Counted from the stretch's first letter, positions 28,024-37,029 are shown. The stretch is DNA of 64,000 bases from an uncultured Fodinibius sp. (GCA_913056235.1 CAJXMW010000002.1:62001-126000); one strand, 5' to 3'. Numbers and translations are program-made. The notes: a model not told the origin generated them from the letters alone.

Positions 28024-30405
28024 ATGAAGCAGTATATCAGTACGATAGTTAAAAGAGCATTTTGTGTCCTCATTTTCGTCGCTATGGGGACTTCAACCGT
28101 AAAAGCTCAAGAACAGCAATCTGCTGGAGGTGCCGATCTTTTCTCTAAAGCTGTTGAGCAACGTGCTTCTCAGCTTTTGGAGAAAATGACGCTGGAAGAG
28201 AAAGTAGGTCAGATGACACAAATTACGCTGGATGTAATTGGCAAAGGGGAATCCCGGTACGCCAGCAAGCGTCCCCTGGAGCTGGATGAAAAGGCCCTGG
28301 AAAAAGCAGTTGTGGATCATCATGTTGGCTCGGTCTTGAATACGGCCAACAACCGGGCGCTGTCACGTCAGAAATGGTACCAGGTGATCAATAAAATCCA
28401 GCAGGTGGCAACCAAAGATAGCCGTTTGGGGATTCCTATTCTTTATGGCATCGATTCTATTCACGGAGCAACTTACACGGCCGGTGCTACCATGTTTCCG
28501 CAGCAAATAGGGCAGGCTGCAAGTCGCAATCGTGATCTAGTGCGCAAAGCTGCTGAAATTACTGCTTATGAAACCCGCGGCAGTAGCATTCCATGGACCT
28601 TTTCACCAGTGCTTGATTTAGGGGATGATCCGCGATTTCCACGACTTTTTGAAACCTTTGGCGCCGACCCGTACCTGATTTCCGAGTTAGGAAAGGAGAT
28701 GGTCGACGGTTATGAAGGGGCACAAAATAATGTTGGTGACGCGGAGCACGTAGCATCGACAATGAAACACTACCTGGGATACCAAACGCCGGCATCCGGC
28801 AAAGATCGTACACCATCAAATATTTCTGATCATGCAATGCACGAATACCATTTGCCATCCTTTAAAGCTGCCGTGGAAGCTGGTGCTCATACGGTGATGG
28901 TGAATAGTGGTATTATCAATGGTGTGCCCATGCATGCCAACAAGGAGCTCTTAACTGGCTTGTTAAAAGAGCAACTGGGATTTGAAGGATTGGTTGTTAC
29001 CGACTGGGCTGATATTGAGAATCTTCATAACCGTGATAAGGTGGCTACAAGCAATAAAGAAGCGATTAAGATAGCTATCAATGCGGGTATCGATATGTCA
29101 ATGGTGCCGTATCAATATGAGGCGTTTACCAATGGACTGATCGAGCTCGTCAAGGAAGGGGAAGTCCCGGAATCTCGTATTAATGATGCTGTGAGTCGCA
29201 TCCTGAAGGTGAAGATGGCACTGAATCTCTTTGAACGGCCGGTAACAAATTATGAAGATTATCCTCAATTTGGTAGCGACCAGTTTGAGCAGGCGTCATA
29301 CGATATGGCAGCGGAGTCTATCACCCTGCTGAAAAACAAAGATGAGATTCTGCCGCTGTCGAAGCAGACCAAAGTACTGGTAACGGGTCCCAATGCTAAC
29401 AGCATGCGCACGCTAAACGGCGCGTGGACCTATTCTTGGCAGGGAGACAAGGTCGAGGAGTTTGCCGGAGCGTACAATACGATTTTAGAAGCGATCAAGA
29501 ATGCTATTGGCGATCAAAACGTGCGTTATGTCCCCGGCGTACAGTACGATAACGATGGCAATTATTATGCGCAGCATTTCGAGCAGCTTGATGAGGCGGT
29601 GAGGCAGGCCAAGGAGGCAAATGTTGTTGTAATGTGTCTGGGTGAAAATTCGAAGACTGAAACTCCAGGTAATCTCAGCGACCTCTACATTTCTAGCAAG
29701 CAGACTGAGCTGGCTCAAAAAGTGGCCGCAACGGGCACTCCTGTTGTATTGGTACTTAATGAAGGGCGCCCCCGGATTATCAGTAAGTTTGAGCAGCAAA
29801 TGGACGGTATTATTCAGATTTATCAGCCGGGTAATTTCGGCGGAGATGCGCTGGCTGATATCCTTTTTGGGGAGATAAATCCCTCCGGCAAGTTGCCGTA
29901 CAATTATCCTCGCTACCCGAACTCGTTGGTGGGATACATACATAAACCCTCCGAAGATCAGGAAAGCACGGAAGGAGTCTACAACTACTCTGCCAGCTAC
30001 AATCCTCAGTTCGAGTTTGGTGATGGGTTGAGTTACACGACCTTCAGCTACGATAACTTTTCCATTAGCGATGATACGCTGCGTAGTGGAGGACAGCTGA
30101 CGGTTTCAATTGAGGTAACCAACAGTGGGGACCGATCTGGTAAGGAGACGGTCGAACTCTATACTTCTGATTTATATGCTTCGAGCGTAACGCCGGATGT
30201 AAAACGGCTGCGGCGTTTCCGGAAGATCAAGTTGAAGCCGGGCGAAAGTAAAAATGTGGAATTTCAGCTTGCGCCATCGGATTTGGCCTATGCCGACCGA
30301 AACGGCAAAATGATCATCGAGAATGGCAGTTTTAAGGTCATGATCGAAGACAAGGCGAAGCAGTTCGAGTATCTCGGTTCCGGGGATGTTACAGAAACAA
30401 ACTGA
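28024..30405 (+). CDS. GH3 beta-glucosidase, periplasmic
   Basis: This 793-residue protein has a signal peptide (MKQYISTIVKRAFCVLIFVAMGTSTVKAQ, cleaved after KAQ). The GH3 barrel begins with LEKMTLEEKVGQMTQ and contains PILYGIDSIHGA, KHYLGYQ and nucleophile Asp327 in VVTDWADIE. The alpha/beta C-terminal domain starts near residue 430 (SITLLKNKDEILPLSK), with GENSKTETPGNLSDL supplying the likely acid/base region. A fibronectin-III-like domain closes the protein (TVSIEVTNSGDRSGKETVELY). It would release glucose from beta-glucan oligosaccharides imported by SusCD. It is the last + strand gene of the locus and converges with the HAD gene 11 nt further on. Confidence 0.95.
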   Translation: MKQYISTIVKRAFCVLIFVAMGTSTVKAQEQQSAGGADLFSKAVEQRASQLLEKMTLEEKVGQMTQITLDVIGKGESRYASKRPLELDEKALEKAVVDHHVGSVLNTANNRALSRQKWYQVINKIQQVATKDSRLGIPILYGIDSIHGATYTAGATMFPQQIGQAASRNRDLVRKAAEITAYETRGSSIPWTFSPVLDLGDDPRFPRLFETFGADPYLISELGKEMVDGYEGAQNNVGDAEHVASTMKHYLGYQTPASGKDRTPSNISDHAMHEYHLPSFKAAVEAGAHTVMVNSGIINGVPMHANKELLTGLLKEQLGFEGLVVTDWADIENLHNRDKVATSNKEAIKIAINAGIDMSMVPYQYEAFTNGLIELVKEGEVPESRINDAVSRILKVKMALNLFERPVTNYEDYPQFGSDQFEQASYDMAAESITLLKNKDEILPLSKQTKVLVTGPNANSMRTLNGAWTYSWQGDKVEEFAGAYNTILEAIKNAIGDQNVRYVPGVQYDNDGNYYAQHFEQLDEAVRQAKEANVVVMCLGENSKTETPGNLSDLYISSKQTELAQKVAATGTPVVLVLNEGRPRIISKFEQQMDGIIQIYQPGNFGGDALADILFGEINPSGKLPYNYPRYPNSLVGYIHKPSEDQESTEGVYNYSASYNPQFEFGDGLSYTTFSYDNFSISDDTLRSGGQLTVSIEVTNSGDRSGKETVELYTSDLYASSVTPDVKRLRRFRKIKLKPGESKNVEFQLAPSDLAYADRNGKMIIENGSFKVMIEDKAKQFEYLGSGDVTETN

Positions 30406-30416
30406 TGTAATATTTT

Positions 30417-31076
30417 TTAGGCTGATGCCAAGGAAAGTACTTCGGAGAGGGATAGCCCCTTGAAATCACTGATCATCAGTGAGCAGGGGGGCAGCTCTTC
30501 TTCGCTATGCGTAGTCGTTACGCCAATTACCTTGGCGCCGGCGTTGCGTCCGGCCTCGACACCTGAAACCGAATCCTCAAAAACCAAACATTGCTCGGGC
30601 TTCTTGTTCAGTGCTTCGGATGTTTTGAGATACACTTCCGGATCGGGTTTGCCCTTGGTGACATGCGAGGAGTCGAGCACCGTTTGGAAATATTTTTCTA
30701 TTGAAAGCCGAGATAAAATATAATCAGCATTTTCGCGGGGTGCCGACGTAGCCACTGCCATTGGGATATCCTGCTCGCTCAGCGTTTCGAGAAACTGGTG
30801 GATCCCATCGACAATATTATCCTCGGGTGTAAACATATCCCGGAACATCTGTTCCTTTTCATCGGCCAGCTCTTTGAGTTTATCAGCACTGATATCCCCA
30901 AAAAGTTCGGGAATCCATTCTTTATTTGTGCGGCCATAGAGACGATTTTCAAGGAACGTCTGGGAGACATCCTGGTTATGTTTTTTGCAAAAAATTTGGA
31001 TGGCTTTTTTGTGTGCGGGGTTGCTGTGGACGATCACGCCGTCCATATCAAAAATTATACCTGGGGTGAAAATCAT
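30417..31076 (-). CDS. HAD phosphatase/phosphomutase of the beta-phosphoglucomutase type
   Basis: This 219-residue cytoplasmic protein has all HAD motifs: DMDGVIVHSNP (Asp10 nucleophile and Asp12 acid/base), the TSAPR segment of motif II, the Lys in KGKPDPEVY (motif III), and FEDSVSGVEAGRNAGA (motif IV). The four-helix cap lies between residues 15 and 85. The family includes beta-phosphoglucomutase and sugar-phosphate phosphatases. Beside a beta-glucan and arabinan locus a role in hexose phosphate conversion or detoxification is plausible, but the substrate cannot be read from sequence. Two GH43 genes are encoded upstream on the same strand. Confidence 0.85.
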   Translation of the reverse strand: MIFTPGIIFDMDGVIVHSNPAHKKAIQIFCKKHNQDVSQTFLENRLYGRTNKEWIPELFGDISADKLKELADEKEQMFRDMFTPEDNIVDGIHQFLETLSEQDIPMAVATSAPRENADYILSRLSIEKYFQTVLDSSHVTKGKPDPEVYLKTSEALNKKPEQCLVFEDSVSGVEAGRNAGAKVIGVTTTHSEEELPPCSLMISDFKGLSLSEVLSLASA

Positions 31077-31158
31077 CTTGCTAGATTTGAAAAATTGGAG
31101 GATAAATTAGCCACAGATAATAACCAATGCACTGCAATACCAAAAGTTCCATCGCAGG

Positions 31159-32232
31159 TTACAGCGAAATGCTGGGCCATCCGTCATTCCAATTTATTTT
31201 TCTGATAACCAGCTTGGCTTTACCTTCATCAGATTTGTCATAGCCGTGGAAGATCAGGTAGTCGGTTCCATCGAAAGTATATGCTGCCTGATGACCTACG
31301 GCCGCCCAGTCTTCATTTTCTGATGCGATGAGCGTGCCACCGCCGTGAATCATCTTTTCACCGGACTTATCAAGATAGGGACCGGTAATATTTTTCGAGC
31401 GGCCTACCTTTATTTTGTAACTACTGTCCAGGCCGCGGCAACAGCGATCCATCGATACAAACAGGTAGTAATAATTGTTTTTCTTGAAGATGAAAGGTGC
31501 TTCCACGGCTCCATATTCCATGTTTTTAGCTGCTTCGAGCATGTCTTCCGAATAGAGTTTCTCGTAATCCAACTCGGGATTGGCAGCATCACCGGCGTCG
31601 CGCTCATCCAGCTTCCAGTTACGATACCGCTTGGCAAGGGTATGCCATTGTTGTGGCGATCGGGCGATTTCGGTGAGGTTATCCTGCAGCTTCACAATTT
31701 TGAGCCCCCGCCAGAAGGAGCCGAATGTCAGCCAGGGTGTACCGTTATCATCAAACGCCAGGTTGGGGTCGATTGCATTCCACATATCGCGGCCTGGTAC
31801 CGATTGTACCACGGGACCGTGATCCGTCCATTCGTAATTTGGGGCATCGGGATCAAGCGTTTCGTTGGTTGCCACACCAATGGCCGAATTATTTCGTCCA
31901 AACTGTGAGACTGAATAGTACAGGTAAAATGTACCGTTGTGTTCGACGATATCCGGAGCCCACTCGACATTGTCGAAGTTAGGGACAAGATCGAACGTCC
32001 ATTCTGGAGCCTCGTCAAAAACAGGCTTCTCAGCCGTCCACTCTTTCATATCCGGTGACGACCAAATGGCGATGCCGTTACCCGTGGCAAAAGCATAGTA
32101 GCTGCCGTCGTGCTTAATCATAACAGGGTCATGAATCGGGATTTGATCATGTTCAAACTGGGCCAGCGCCGAACTTACAGTTAGGCACAAAAGTAGCGTT
32201 GCAGTAAACACAAAAGTGGTTAGTGACTTCAT
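31159..32232 (-). CDS. GH43 endo-arabinanase-type enzyme, secreted (copy 1)
   Basis: This 357-residue protein has a cleavable signal peptide ending SSALAQ and a single five-bladed GH43 domain. The catalytic carboxylates are the Asp in IHDPVMI, the Asp in AIDPNLAF and the Glu in VEAPFIF. It is clearly paralogous to the gene upstream at 32254-33276 over the full length. It differs by about 25 extra residues (NPELDYEKLYSEDMLEAAK region) just before the acid Glu loop, which could reshape the substrate cleft. It lacks the C-terminal beta domain found in the GH43 at 1387. The two genes are 21 nt apart and share an operon. Confidence 0.9.
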   Translation of the reverse strand: MKSLTTFVFTATLLLCLTVSSALAQFEHDQIPIHDPVMIKHDGSYYAFATGNGIAIWSSPDMKEWTAEKPVFDEAPEWTFDLVPNFDNVEWAPDIVEHNGTFYLYYSVSQFGRNNSAIGVATNETLDPDAPNYEWTDHGPVVQSVPGRDMWNAIDPNLAFDDNGTPWLTFGSFWRGLKIVKLQDNLTEIARSPQQWHTLAKRYRNWKLDERDAGDAANPELDYEKLYSEDMLEAAKNMEYGAVEAPFIFKKNNYYYLFVSMDRCCRGLDSSYKIKVGRSKNITGPYLDKSGEKMIHGGGTLIASENEDWAAVGHQAAYTFDGTDYLIFHGYDKSDEGKAKLVIRKINWNDGWPSISL

Positions 32233-32253
32233 AATCTGTTTATTGATGATTAG

Positions 32254-33276
32254 TTAGGATTCATCCAGCGAAATAGTGGGCCAACCATTTTGCCAGGTAA
32301 TTTTTCGGATGATGAGCTTCGAATCGCCTTCGTCAGAATTGTCATAGCCATGGAAAATGAGGTAATCGATGCCGTCAAAAGTATAGACTGCCTGATGCCC
32401 GACAGCTACCCATTCATCATTGCCTTTGGCCACCAGGCTACCGCCGCCGTGGATCATCTTTTCGTTTTCTTTATCGATGTAGGGACCGGTAATATCTTTC
32501 GATCGTCCGACTACAATTTTGTACGTACTTTCTTTGCCCGAGCAGCACTGATCCCAAGATGCAAACAGATAGTAGTATCCATTCTTTTTAAAGATAAAGG
32601 GTGCTTCGATATCACTGGACATGCTGTTACCGGCGTCGCGGGGCTCCATTTTCCAGTCACGATGTCGTTTGGCAATGGTGTGCCAGGTCTGTGGATTTTC
32701 AGCGATCTCAATTAAGTTATCCTTCAGCCTCACAAGTTTTAGCCCTAGCCAGTACGAGCCAAACGAAAGCCATGGCGTTCCGTTTTCGTCGAATGTCAGA
32801 TTAGGATCGATGGCATTCCAAAGGTCACGGCCGGGCACCGATTGCACCACGGGACCATGATCAGTCCATTGGTAATTAGAATCATCGGGATCAAGCGTTT
32901 TGTTGGTAGCCACTCCGATAGCTGAGTTGTTTTTACCAAACTCGGAGACTGAGTAATACAGGTAGTAGGTATCTTCGTGCTTCGTGATATCGGGTGCCCA
33001 TTCCACGTTGTTAAAATCCGGGACGACCTCCGAGGTCCATTCGGGCGCTTTTGCAAAAACAGGTTTCTGACGAGACCATTTTTCCATATCCGTGGATGAT
33101 TTAACAGAAATGCCCCACCCCGTGGCAAACACGTAATAGGTGCTGTCCTGCTTGATCATTACCGGGTCATGGATGTCTGTACTACTGCGTTGGGCCAACG
33201 CTGAAGAGGCAAAGGCCATTAGCAAAAACAGTCCAACTAATTTTAGCATTATCGATCTTAACCCTGAAGATACCAT
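32254..33276 (-). CDS. GH43 endo-arabinanase-type enzyme, secreted (copy 2)
   Basis: This 340-residue protein is the tandem paralogue of the downstream GH43. The signal peptide ends ASSALAQ. A second in-frame ATG at 33249 (MLKLVGLFLLMAF) would also give a good signal, and no clear ribosome-binding site decides between them. Catalytic residues are the Asp in IHDPVMI, the Asp in AIDPNLTF and the Glu in IEAPFIF. A paired CC (WDQCCSG) is shared with its neighbour (MDRCCRG). It is the first gene of a minus-strand unit (GH43-GH43-HAD) whose upstream region carries the palindrome at 33290-33310. Confidence 0.9.
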   Translation of the reverse strand: MVSSGLRSIMLKLVGLFLLMAFASSALAQRSSTDIHDPVMIKQDSTYYVFATGWGISVKSSTDMEKWSRQKPVFAKAPEWTSEVVPDFNNVEWAPDITKHEDTYYLYYSVSEFGKNNSAIGVATNKTLDPDDSNYQWTDHGPVVQSVPGRDLWNAIDPNLTFDENGTPWLSFGSYWLGLKLVRLKDNLIEIAENPQTWHTIAKRHRDWKMEPRDAGNSMSSDIEAPFIFKKNGYYYLFASWDQCCSGKESTYKIVVGRSKDITGPYIDKENEKMIHGGGSLVAKGNDEWVAVGHQAVYTFDGIDYLIFHGYDNSDEGDSKLIIRKITWQNGWPTISLDES

Positions 33277-33289
33277 AAGTTAATATCTC

Positions 33290-33310
33290 TAAGTGTTATA
33301 AATACACTTA
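33290..33310 (-). promoter_or_regulatory. candidate AraR operator upstream of the GH43 pair
   Basis: A perfect inverted repeat, TAAGTGT and ACACTTA separated by 7 nt, lies 14 nt before the first GH43 start. On the operon strand it shares AAGTGTATT and the ACA..TA right part with the araB site at 8572-8592 (15 of 21 positions identical). The assignment to AraR is inference from sharing between two arabinose transcription units. Confidence 0.5.
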
Positions 33311-33401
33311 TTAATAGGCAATTTCCCAGAACATTGCAACACACCCTTAATTGAAAACTGGTGTAAAGGAAAAGTAATAGTGCAACCGGTGAATAAATAC
33401 T

Positions 33402-33418
33402 TACTATAGCTTATAGTA
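33402..33418. promoter_or_regulatory. AT-rich palindrome in divergent intergenic region
   Basis: TACTATA and TATAGTA are separated by 3 nt in the region between the GH43 operon and the broken secreted-protein gene. It may be an operator or only part of the AT-rich promoter region. Confidence 0.25.
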
Positions 33419-33514
33419 TTGATTTCTATTGACTTAGGTGCTAATCGAATTATACTATAGGATTTAAAAATAATTCATCAGTAAAAGTTGAATAACGAAT
33501 AAATGGAGTGGGTG

Positions 33515-33969
33515 ATGAAAACAATATTGATGGGCTTGATACTAATACACTTCTCAGGAACAGCTTTTGCGCAACTAGAGCGGTATGAATATTTTGACAC
33601 CAGTGGTGAAGTTACTGTTGGAACCTATGTAAAAGTAGCCGAAAATATGGTTCCCTACTATCTGGAAGGTATTTCAAAACATGGGTACCAGCTATGAAAT
33701 ACAGCCAGTAACAAGGCTATATAAAGGGCTGGAATGTAATGGTCAGTGATCTTCCGGAGAGTGGTGATTTTAATGTTGCTTTAATAATCACTTATAAAAC
33801 CGTTTCGGCTGTTCGTGGGAGTGAAGCACAGTACAAAAAAATTGATAAATATGTCCGTAACAATATAATTTCGGAAGGAGAAAGTGACAAAATTGTACAA
33901 AATAAATATCCGAATATGCGCAAGATTGTGGGAGAATATCAGGGGTGGACGGTTACATTTACAAACTAG
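33515..33969 (+). pseudogene. frameshifted gene for a small secreted protein
   Basis: The first part (33515-33697) encodes a good signal peptide (MKTILMGLILIHFSGTAFAQ) followed by LERYEYFDTSGEVTVGTYV and VPYYLEGISK. It then hits a stop. The continuation is readable in a second frame (MGTSYEIQPVTRLYKG, about 33681-33728) and then a third (GWNVMVSDLPESGDFNVALI onward, to the stop at 33969). Joined, the pieces form one plausible ~150-residue secreted protein. Two net single-base shifts therefore break the gene, near 33678 and near 33728. A sequencing error is possible; two separate small genes are less likely because the second piece starts in the middle of a fold. I recognise no function. Confidence 0.6.
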
Positions 33970-34112
33970 CTGACACTTAACGTTAAAATTCATATTGAAA
34001 TCTCAGTCTTTAAGTGGGCTGAGGTTTTTGTTTACATTTGACTTGAATATCCGGAATGGCGTCTATTTGTTTGCTGTTGGAGAGGCCGAAGTAATTGCAA
34101 TTAATTTTTGCT

Positions 34113-35594
34113 ATGAAAAACATCAATGGCAAGCGTGTTTTTGAACGAAATGACAAAGAACCCAATCCCGATGGAGACTATGTGTTGTACTGGATGCAGA
34201 CGAACCGCCGCTTTCAGTACAATTATGCGCTAGAGTACGCCGTGGGATGGGCCAACAAGCTGGGCAAACCGCTGTTGATCTATGAAGGGTTAAATTGCGA
34301 TTATCCCTGGGCGGCTGATCGCTTTCACCATTTCATCATGGAAGGTATGGAGGAGAACTTTGAGTATGCCAGGGAACATGATCTGAACTATTATCCATAT
34401 CTGGAGGACGAGCACGATGCCGGTCGCGGCTTGCTTTACGAACTTGCCGAAAATGCGGCTGCGGTCATTTCCGATGAGTATCCTGTCTATATTATCCGAG
34501 ATCACAATAAAAAAGTGGGTCCCAAATTGGAGGTGCCCTACATCACCGTGGATTCGAACGGACTGATCCCGCTGGGACTTACCGACAAGGCGCCATACAA
34601 TGCCTACTTTTTCCGGAAGATCATGCAGCGTAATTTTATTGATTGCTTCACGCATCCGCCGAAAAAAGATCCTCTTGATGAGCTTGAAAACCAACAAACA
34701 ATTGAGCTAAGTGATGATTTCTTAGCGAAATATCCTTCTGCTGAGTCGCATCTTTCAAATAAAGAGTCATTTATCAGTTCGCTGCCGATTAATCACGATG
34801 TGGGCAAAATTGAGCTACAGGGTACGCGTCAGGCCGCACTTGGCAAGCTGGGACAGTTTATTCAGTATGGACTTTCGAAGTATGATGAGCACCGTAATGA
34901 TCCTGATATTAACGCTTCAAGCGGGTTGAGTCCATGGCTGCATTTTGGCAAGATATCAGAATATGAAATCGTGGATGCAGTGCTCGATCACCAGCCAGAG
35001 GAATGGGACCTTGATGATATCACTTTTAATAAGGGATCGACCGGCGGCTTTTTTAATGGCGATCCCAATGTGGATGGCTTTCTGGACGAGGTAATTACAT
35101 GGCGCGAAGTGGGATTTCATTTTGCGCATCACGAGCCCAACTACGACCAGTACGATTCGCTGCCAGACTGGGCACTGGAGTCGCTGGAGGAGCACAAAGA
35201 CGATCCGCGGGAATATATCTACGAGCTTGAAGAGTTTGCCCAGTCACAGACGCACGACGAGATCTGGAATGCCGCACAAACCCAGCTTCGTGAGGAGGGC
35301 ATCATCCACAATTACCTGCGCATGCTATGGGGAAAAAAGGTGCTGGAGTGGACCCCCAACCCCGAGACAGCGTTAGCTTATTTGATTGAGCTCAACAATC
35401 GGTATGCCATCGATGGGCGCGATCCCAACAGCTACTCGGGCATCTTCTGGATTTTTGGTCGCTTCGATCGCGCTTGGCAAGAGCGTCCCATTTATGGAAA
35501 GACACGCTACATGACCAGCGACAGCACCCGCCGCAAATTAAAGCTACAGCAATACCTGGAAAAATACGGTGACCAACAATCACTGGATATGTAA
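34113..35594 (+). CDS. phr: class II CPD DNA photolyase
   Basis: I start at the ATG at 34113; an in-frame TTG at 34095 would add six residues. The ~493-residue protein uses FAD and blue light to split cyclobutane pyrimidine dimers. The N-terminal antenna domain begins YVLYWMQTNRRFQYNYALEYA. The C-terminal FAD/DNA-binding domain shows class II signatures: SGLSPWLHFGKIS, VITWREVGFHFAHHEPNYD, WNAAQTQLREEGIIHNYLRM, WGKKVLEWT, NRYAIDGRDPNSYSGIFWIFGRFDRAW and ERPIYGKTRYM. These distinguish it from class I photolyases and cryptochromes. It is a single gene with its own 143-nt upstream region and a palindrome just after the stop. Confidence 0.93.
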   Translation: MKNINGKRVFERNDKEPNPDGDYVLYWMQTNRRFQYNYALEYAVGWANKLGKPLLIYEGLNCDYPWAADRFHHFIMEGMEENFEYAREHDLNYYPYLEDEHDAGRGLLYELAENAAAVISDEYPVYIIRDHNKKVGPKLEVPYITVDSNGLIPLGLTDKAPYNAYFFRKIMQRNFIDCFTHPPKKDPLDELENQQTIELSDDFLAKYPSAESHLSNKESFISSLPINHDVGKIELQGTRQAALGKLGQFIQYGLSKYDEHRNDPDINASSGLSPWLHFGKISEYEIVDAVLDHQPEEWDLDDITFNKGSTGGFFNGDPNVDGFLDEVITWREVGFHFAHHEPNYDQYDSLPDWALESLEEHKDDPREYIYELEEFAQSQTHDEIWNAAQTQLREEGIIHNYLRMLWGKKVLEWTPNPETALAYLIELNNRYAIDGRDPNSYSGIFWIFGRFDRAWQERPIYGKTRYMTSDSTRRKLKLQQYLEKYGDQQSLDM

Positions 35595-35600
35595 AACTGA

Positions 35601-35627
35601 TGTAGCACACTTTCAAAGTGTACTACA
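35601..35627. repeat. palindrome after the photolyase gene, related to the one at 36146
   Basis: TGTAGcACACTTT pairs with AAAGTGTaCTACA around a single C, with one mismatch. The right arm plus flank AAGTGTACTAcACCTT recurs at 36171-36186 with one difference. It lies 7 nt after the photolyase stop and has no T-run, so it is more like a dispersed intergenic palindrome than a classic terminator. Confidence 0.7.
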
Positions 35628-35704
35628 CCTTAAATCCGAAAGTAGTTATTGAAGTTTTGCACGGGTAGTATAGGGTGAGAACTCGTGTTCATAAACTGCT
35701 CGTT

Positions 35705-36118
35705 ATGTTACCAGTAAACCGCTTATTTATCATCGCTGCTTTCGGAATCATTGTGTTGACTTTGTACAGCTGCTCCTCGACAGGGAGTAATATGGATCGC
35801 CAAATTCATATTGAAAACGTTTCTTTAAATGATGTGACCATTGAGATATGGGATAAAGAAAGCAGCAACAGTATGGACGTTAATCCCACTATCGCAATTG
35901 ATAAGGAAAAGTTTCAACGGATCGATGTAGGCGAATCCATTGAGTTTTCTGCTGGGGATATTAAAGGCAATTACCGGGCCAATAAGCCAGATCGACTGTT
36001 TTTGTATGAGATTGAGAGAGATTCGGCTTACTATCGACAATCCTTTGATATTGCACCCGGCACCGACGAATTGACGATTCAACAAAAGGGGAGTGTCTAT
36101 TCACTGCAGCAGAATTAG
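35705..36118 (+). CDS. small lipoprotein of unknown function
   Basis: I start at the ATG at 35705, which gives a lipoprotein signal (MLPVNRLFIIAAFGIIVLTLYSC, lipobox LYSC). A GTG at 35675 is in frame but adds a charged stretch. The mature ~115 residues look like a small beta-sandwich (IHIENVSLNDVTIEIWDKE, then IDVGESIEFSAGDIKGNYRANK). I recognise no family. The gene stands alone between two related palindromes. Confidence 0.65.
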   Translation: MLPVNRLFIIAAFGIIVLTLYSCSSTGSNMDRQIHIENVSLNDVTIEIWDKESSNSMDVNPTIAIDKEKFQRIDVGESIEFSAGDIKGNYRANKPDRLFLYEIERDSAYYRQSFDIAPGTDELTIQQKGSVYSLQQN

Positions 36119-36145
36119 CGGTTGATTGAAGCTTTGAATGAGAAT

Positions 36146-36190
36146 TTTACAAGGTTTAGTACACTTTTGAAGTGTACTAAACCTTGTAAA
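36146..36190. terminator. perfect 21-bp palindrome, probable bidirectional terminator
   Basis: The arms are TTTACAAGGTTTAGTACACTT and its exact reverse complement, with a 3-nt loop (TTG). It lies between two convergent genes (lipoprotein + strand, PNP - strand). It shares AAGTGTACTAaACCTT with the palindrome at 35601-35627. Confidence 0.8.
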
Positions 36191-36237
36191 GGCCATTCGT
36201 TGAAGCGAGAACATTTCAAACAGCACAATGTTTCGAA

Positions 36238-37029
36238 TTATAGCTCGGCAACTAGCTTCTTTACTAACTTGGCAAAATCCTCCTTACGCGAATCAGCTGC
36301 TGCCTTCACCTCATCGTGATTGAGCTTGCCCTTGGTAACGCCGGCCGCCATGTTGCTGATCAGTGATATAGCCACGGACTTTAGCTCTAGTCTGGCCGCT
36401 TCTGAGAGCTCGGGGGCTGTGGACATTCCTACGGCATCAGCGCCCATACGACGAAATGATCGGATTTCCGCCTTGGTCTCATAATTGGGGCCCTTGGAAT
36501 AGATATACGTACCCTGCTGAGTTACCAGTCCAAAATCAGCAGCCATTTGACGCACGTCATCGACCCATTGGTGGTGTCGGTACCGATATTTTTGATGGCC
36601 TTGTGGTGTGATAGTCATGTTATTACGGATCACATCTTTGATTACCATCAGATCGCCTACCGAAAAAGAGGTGTTGATAGCGCCAGCTGCGTTTGAAATA
36701 ATAAGCTTGTCAGCGCCAAGGGCATGAGATAGATAGACCGGAGTTGCTGCCTGCTCAAACGAAAAACCCTCGTAATGATGAAATCGACCTGAAAAAGCCA
36801 TAACCGAGTGGTTGTCAATATCCCCGAAAATAAGTTGACCGGCATGCCCCTGCACCGAGGAGACCGGCATACCAGGGATATCCTCATAGGCAATAGTATG
36901 GGGATTATCGATATGTTCAGTAAATCCGCCCAGTCCAGAGCCGAGGATTACCGCTGCATCGATATGAGCAGGCATATTCTGCTCATTCAAAAAAGTGATT
37001 ATTTTATCTGTAAAATCAGGTAATGACAT
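36238..37029 (-). CDS. purine nucleoside phosphorylase
   Basis: This 263-residue trimeric-type PNP phosphorolyses inosine and guanosine to free base and ribose 1-phosphate. Visible motifs are VILGSGLGGF (phosphate binding), SVQGHAGQLIFG, FSGRFHHYEGF, ISNAAGAINTSF, and the purine-binding Glu/Asn region near MGADAVGMSTAPE. Length is typical (about 270). It is the last gene of the long minus-strand run; the MBL hydrolase gene upstream ends 96 nt before it. Confidence 0.93.
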   Translation of the reverse strand: MSLPDFTDKIITFLNEQNMPAHIDAAVILGSGLGGFTEHIDNPHTIAYEDIPGMPVSSVQGHAGQLIFGDIDNHSVMAFSGRFHHYEGFSFEQAATPVYLSHALGADKLIISNAAGAINTSFSVGDLMVIKDVIRNNMTITPQGHQKYRYRHHQWVDDVRQMAADFGLVTQQGTYIYSKGPNYETKAEIRSFRRMGADAVGMSTAPELSEAARLELKSVAISLISNMAAGVTKGKLNHDEVKAAADSRKEDFAKLVKKLVAEL

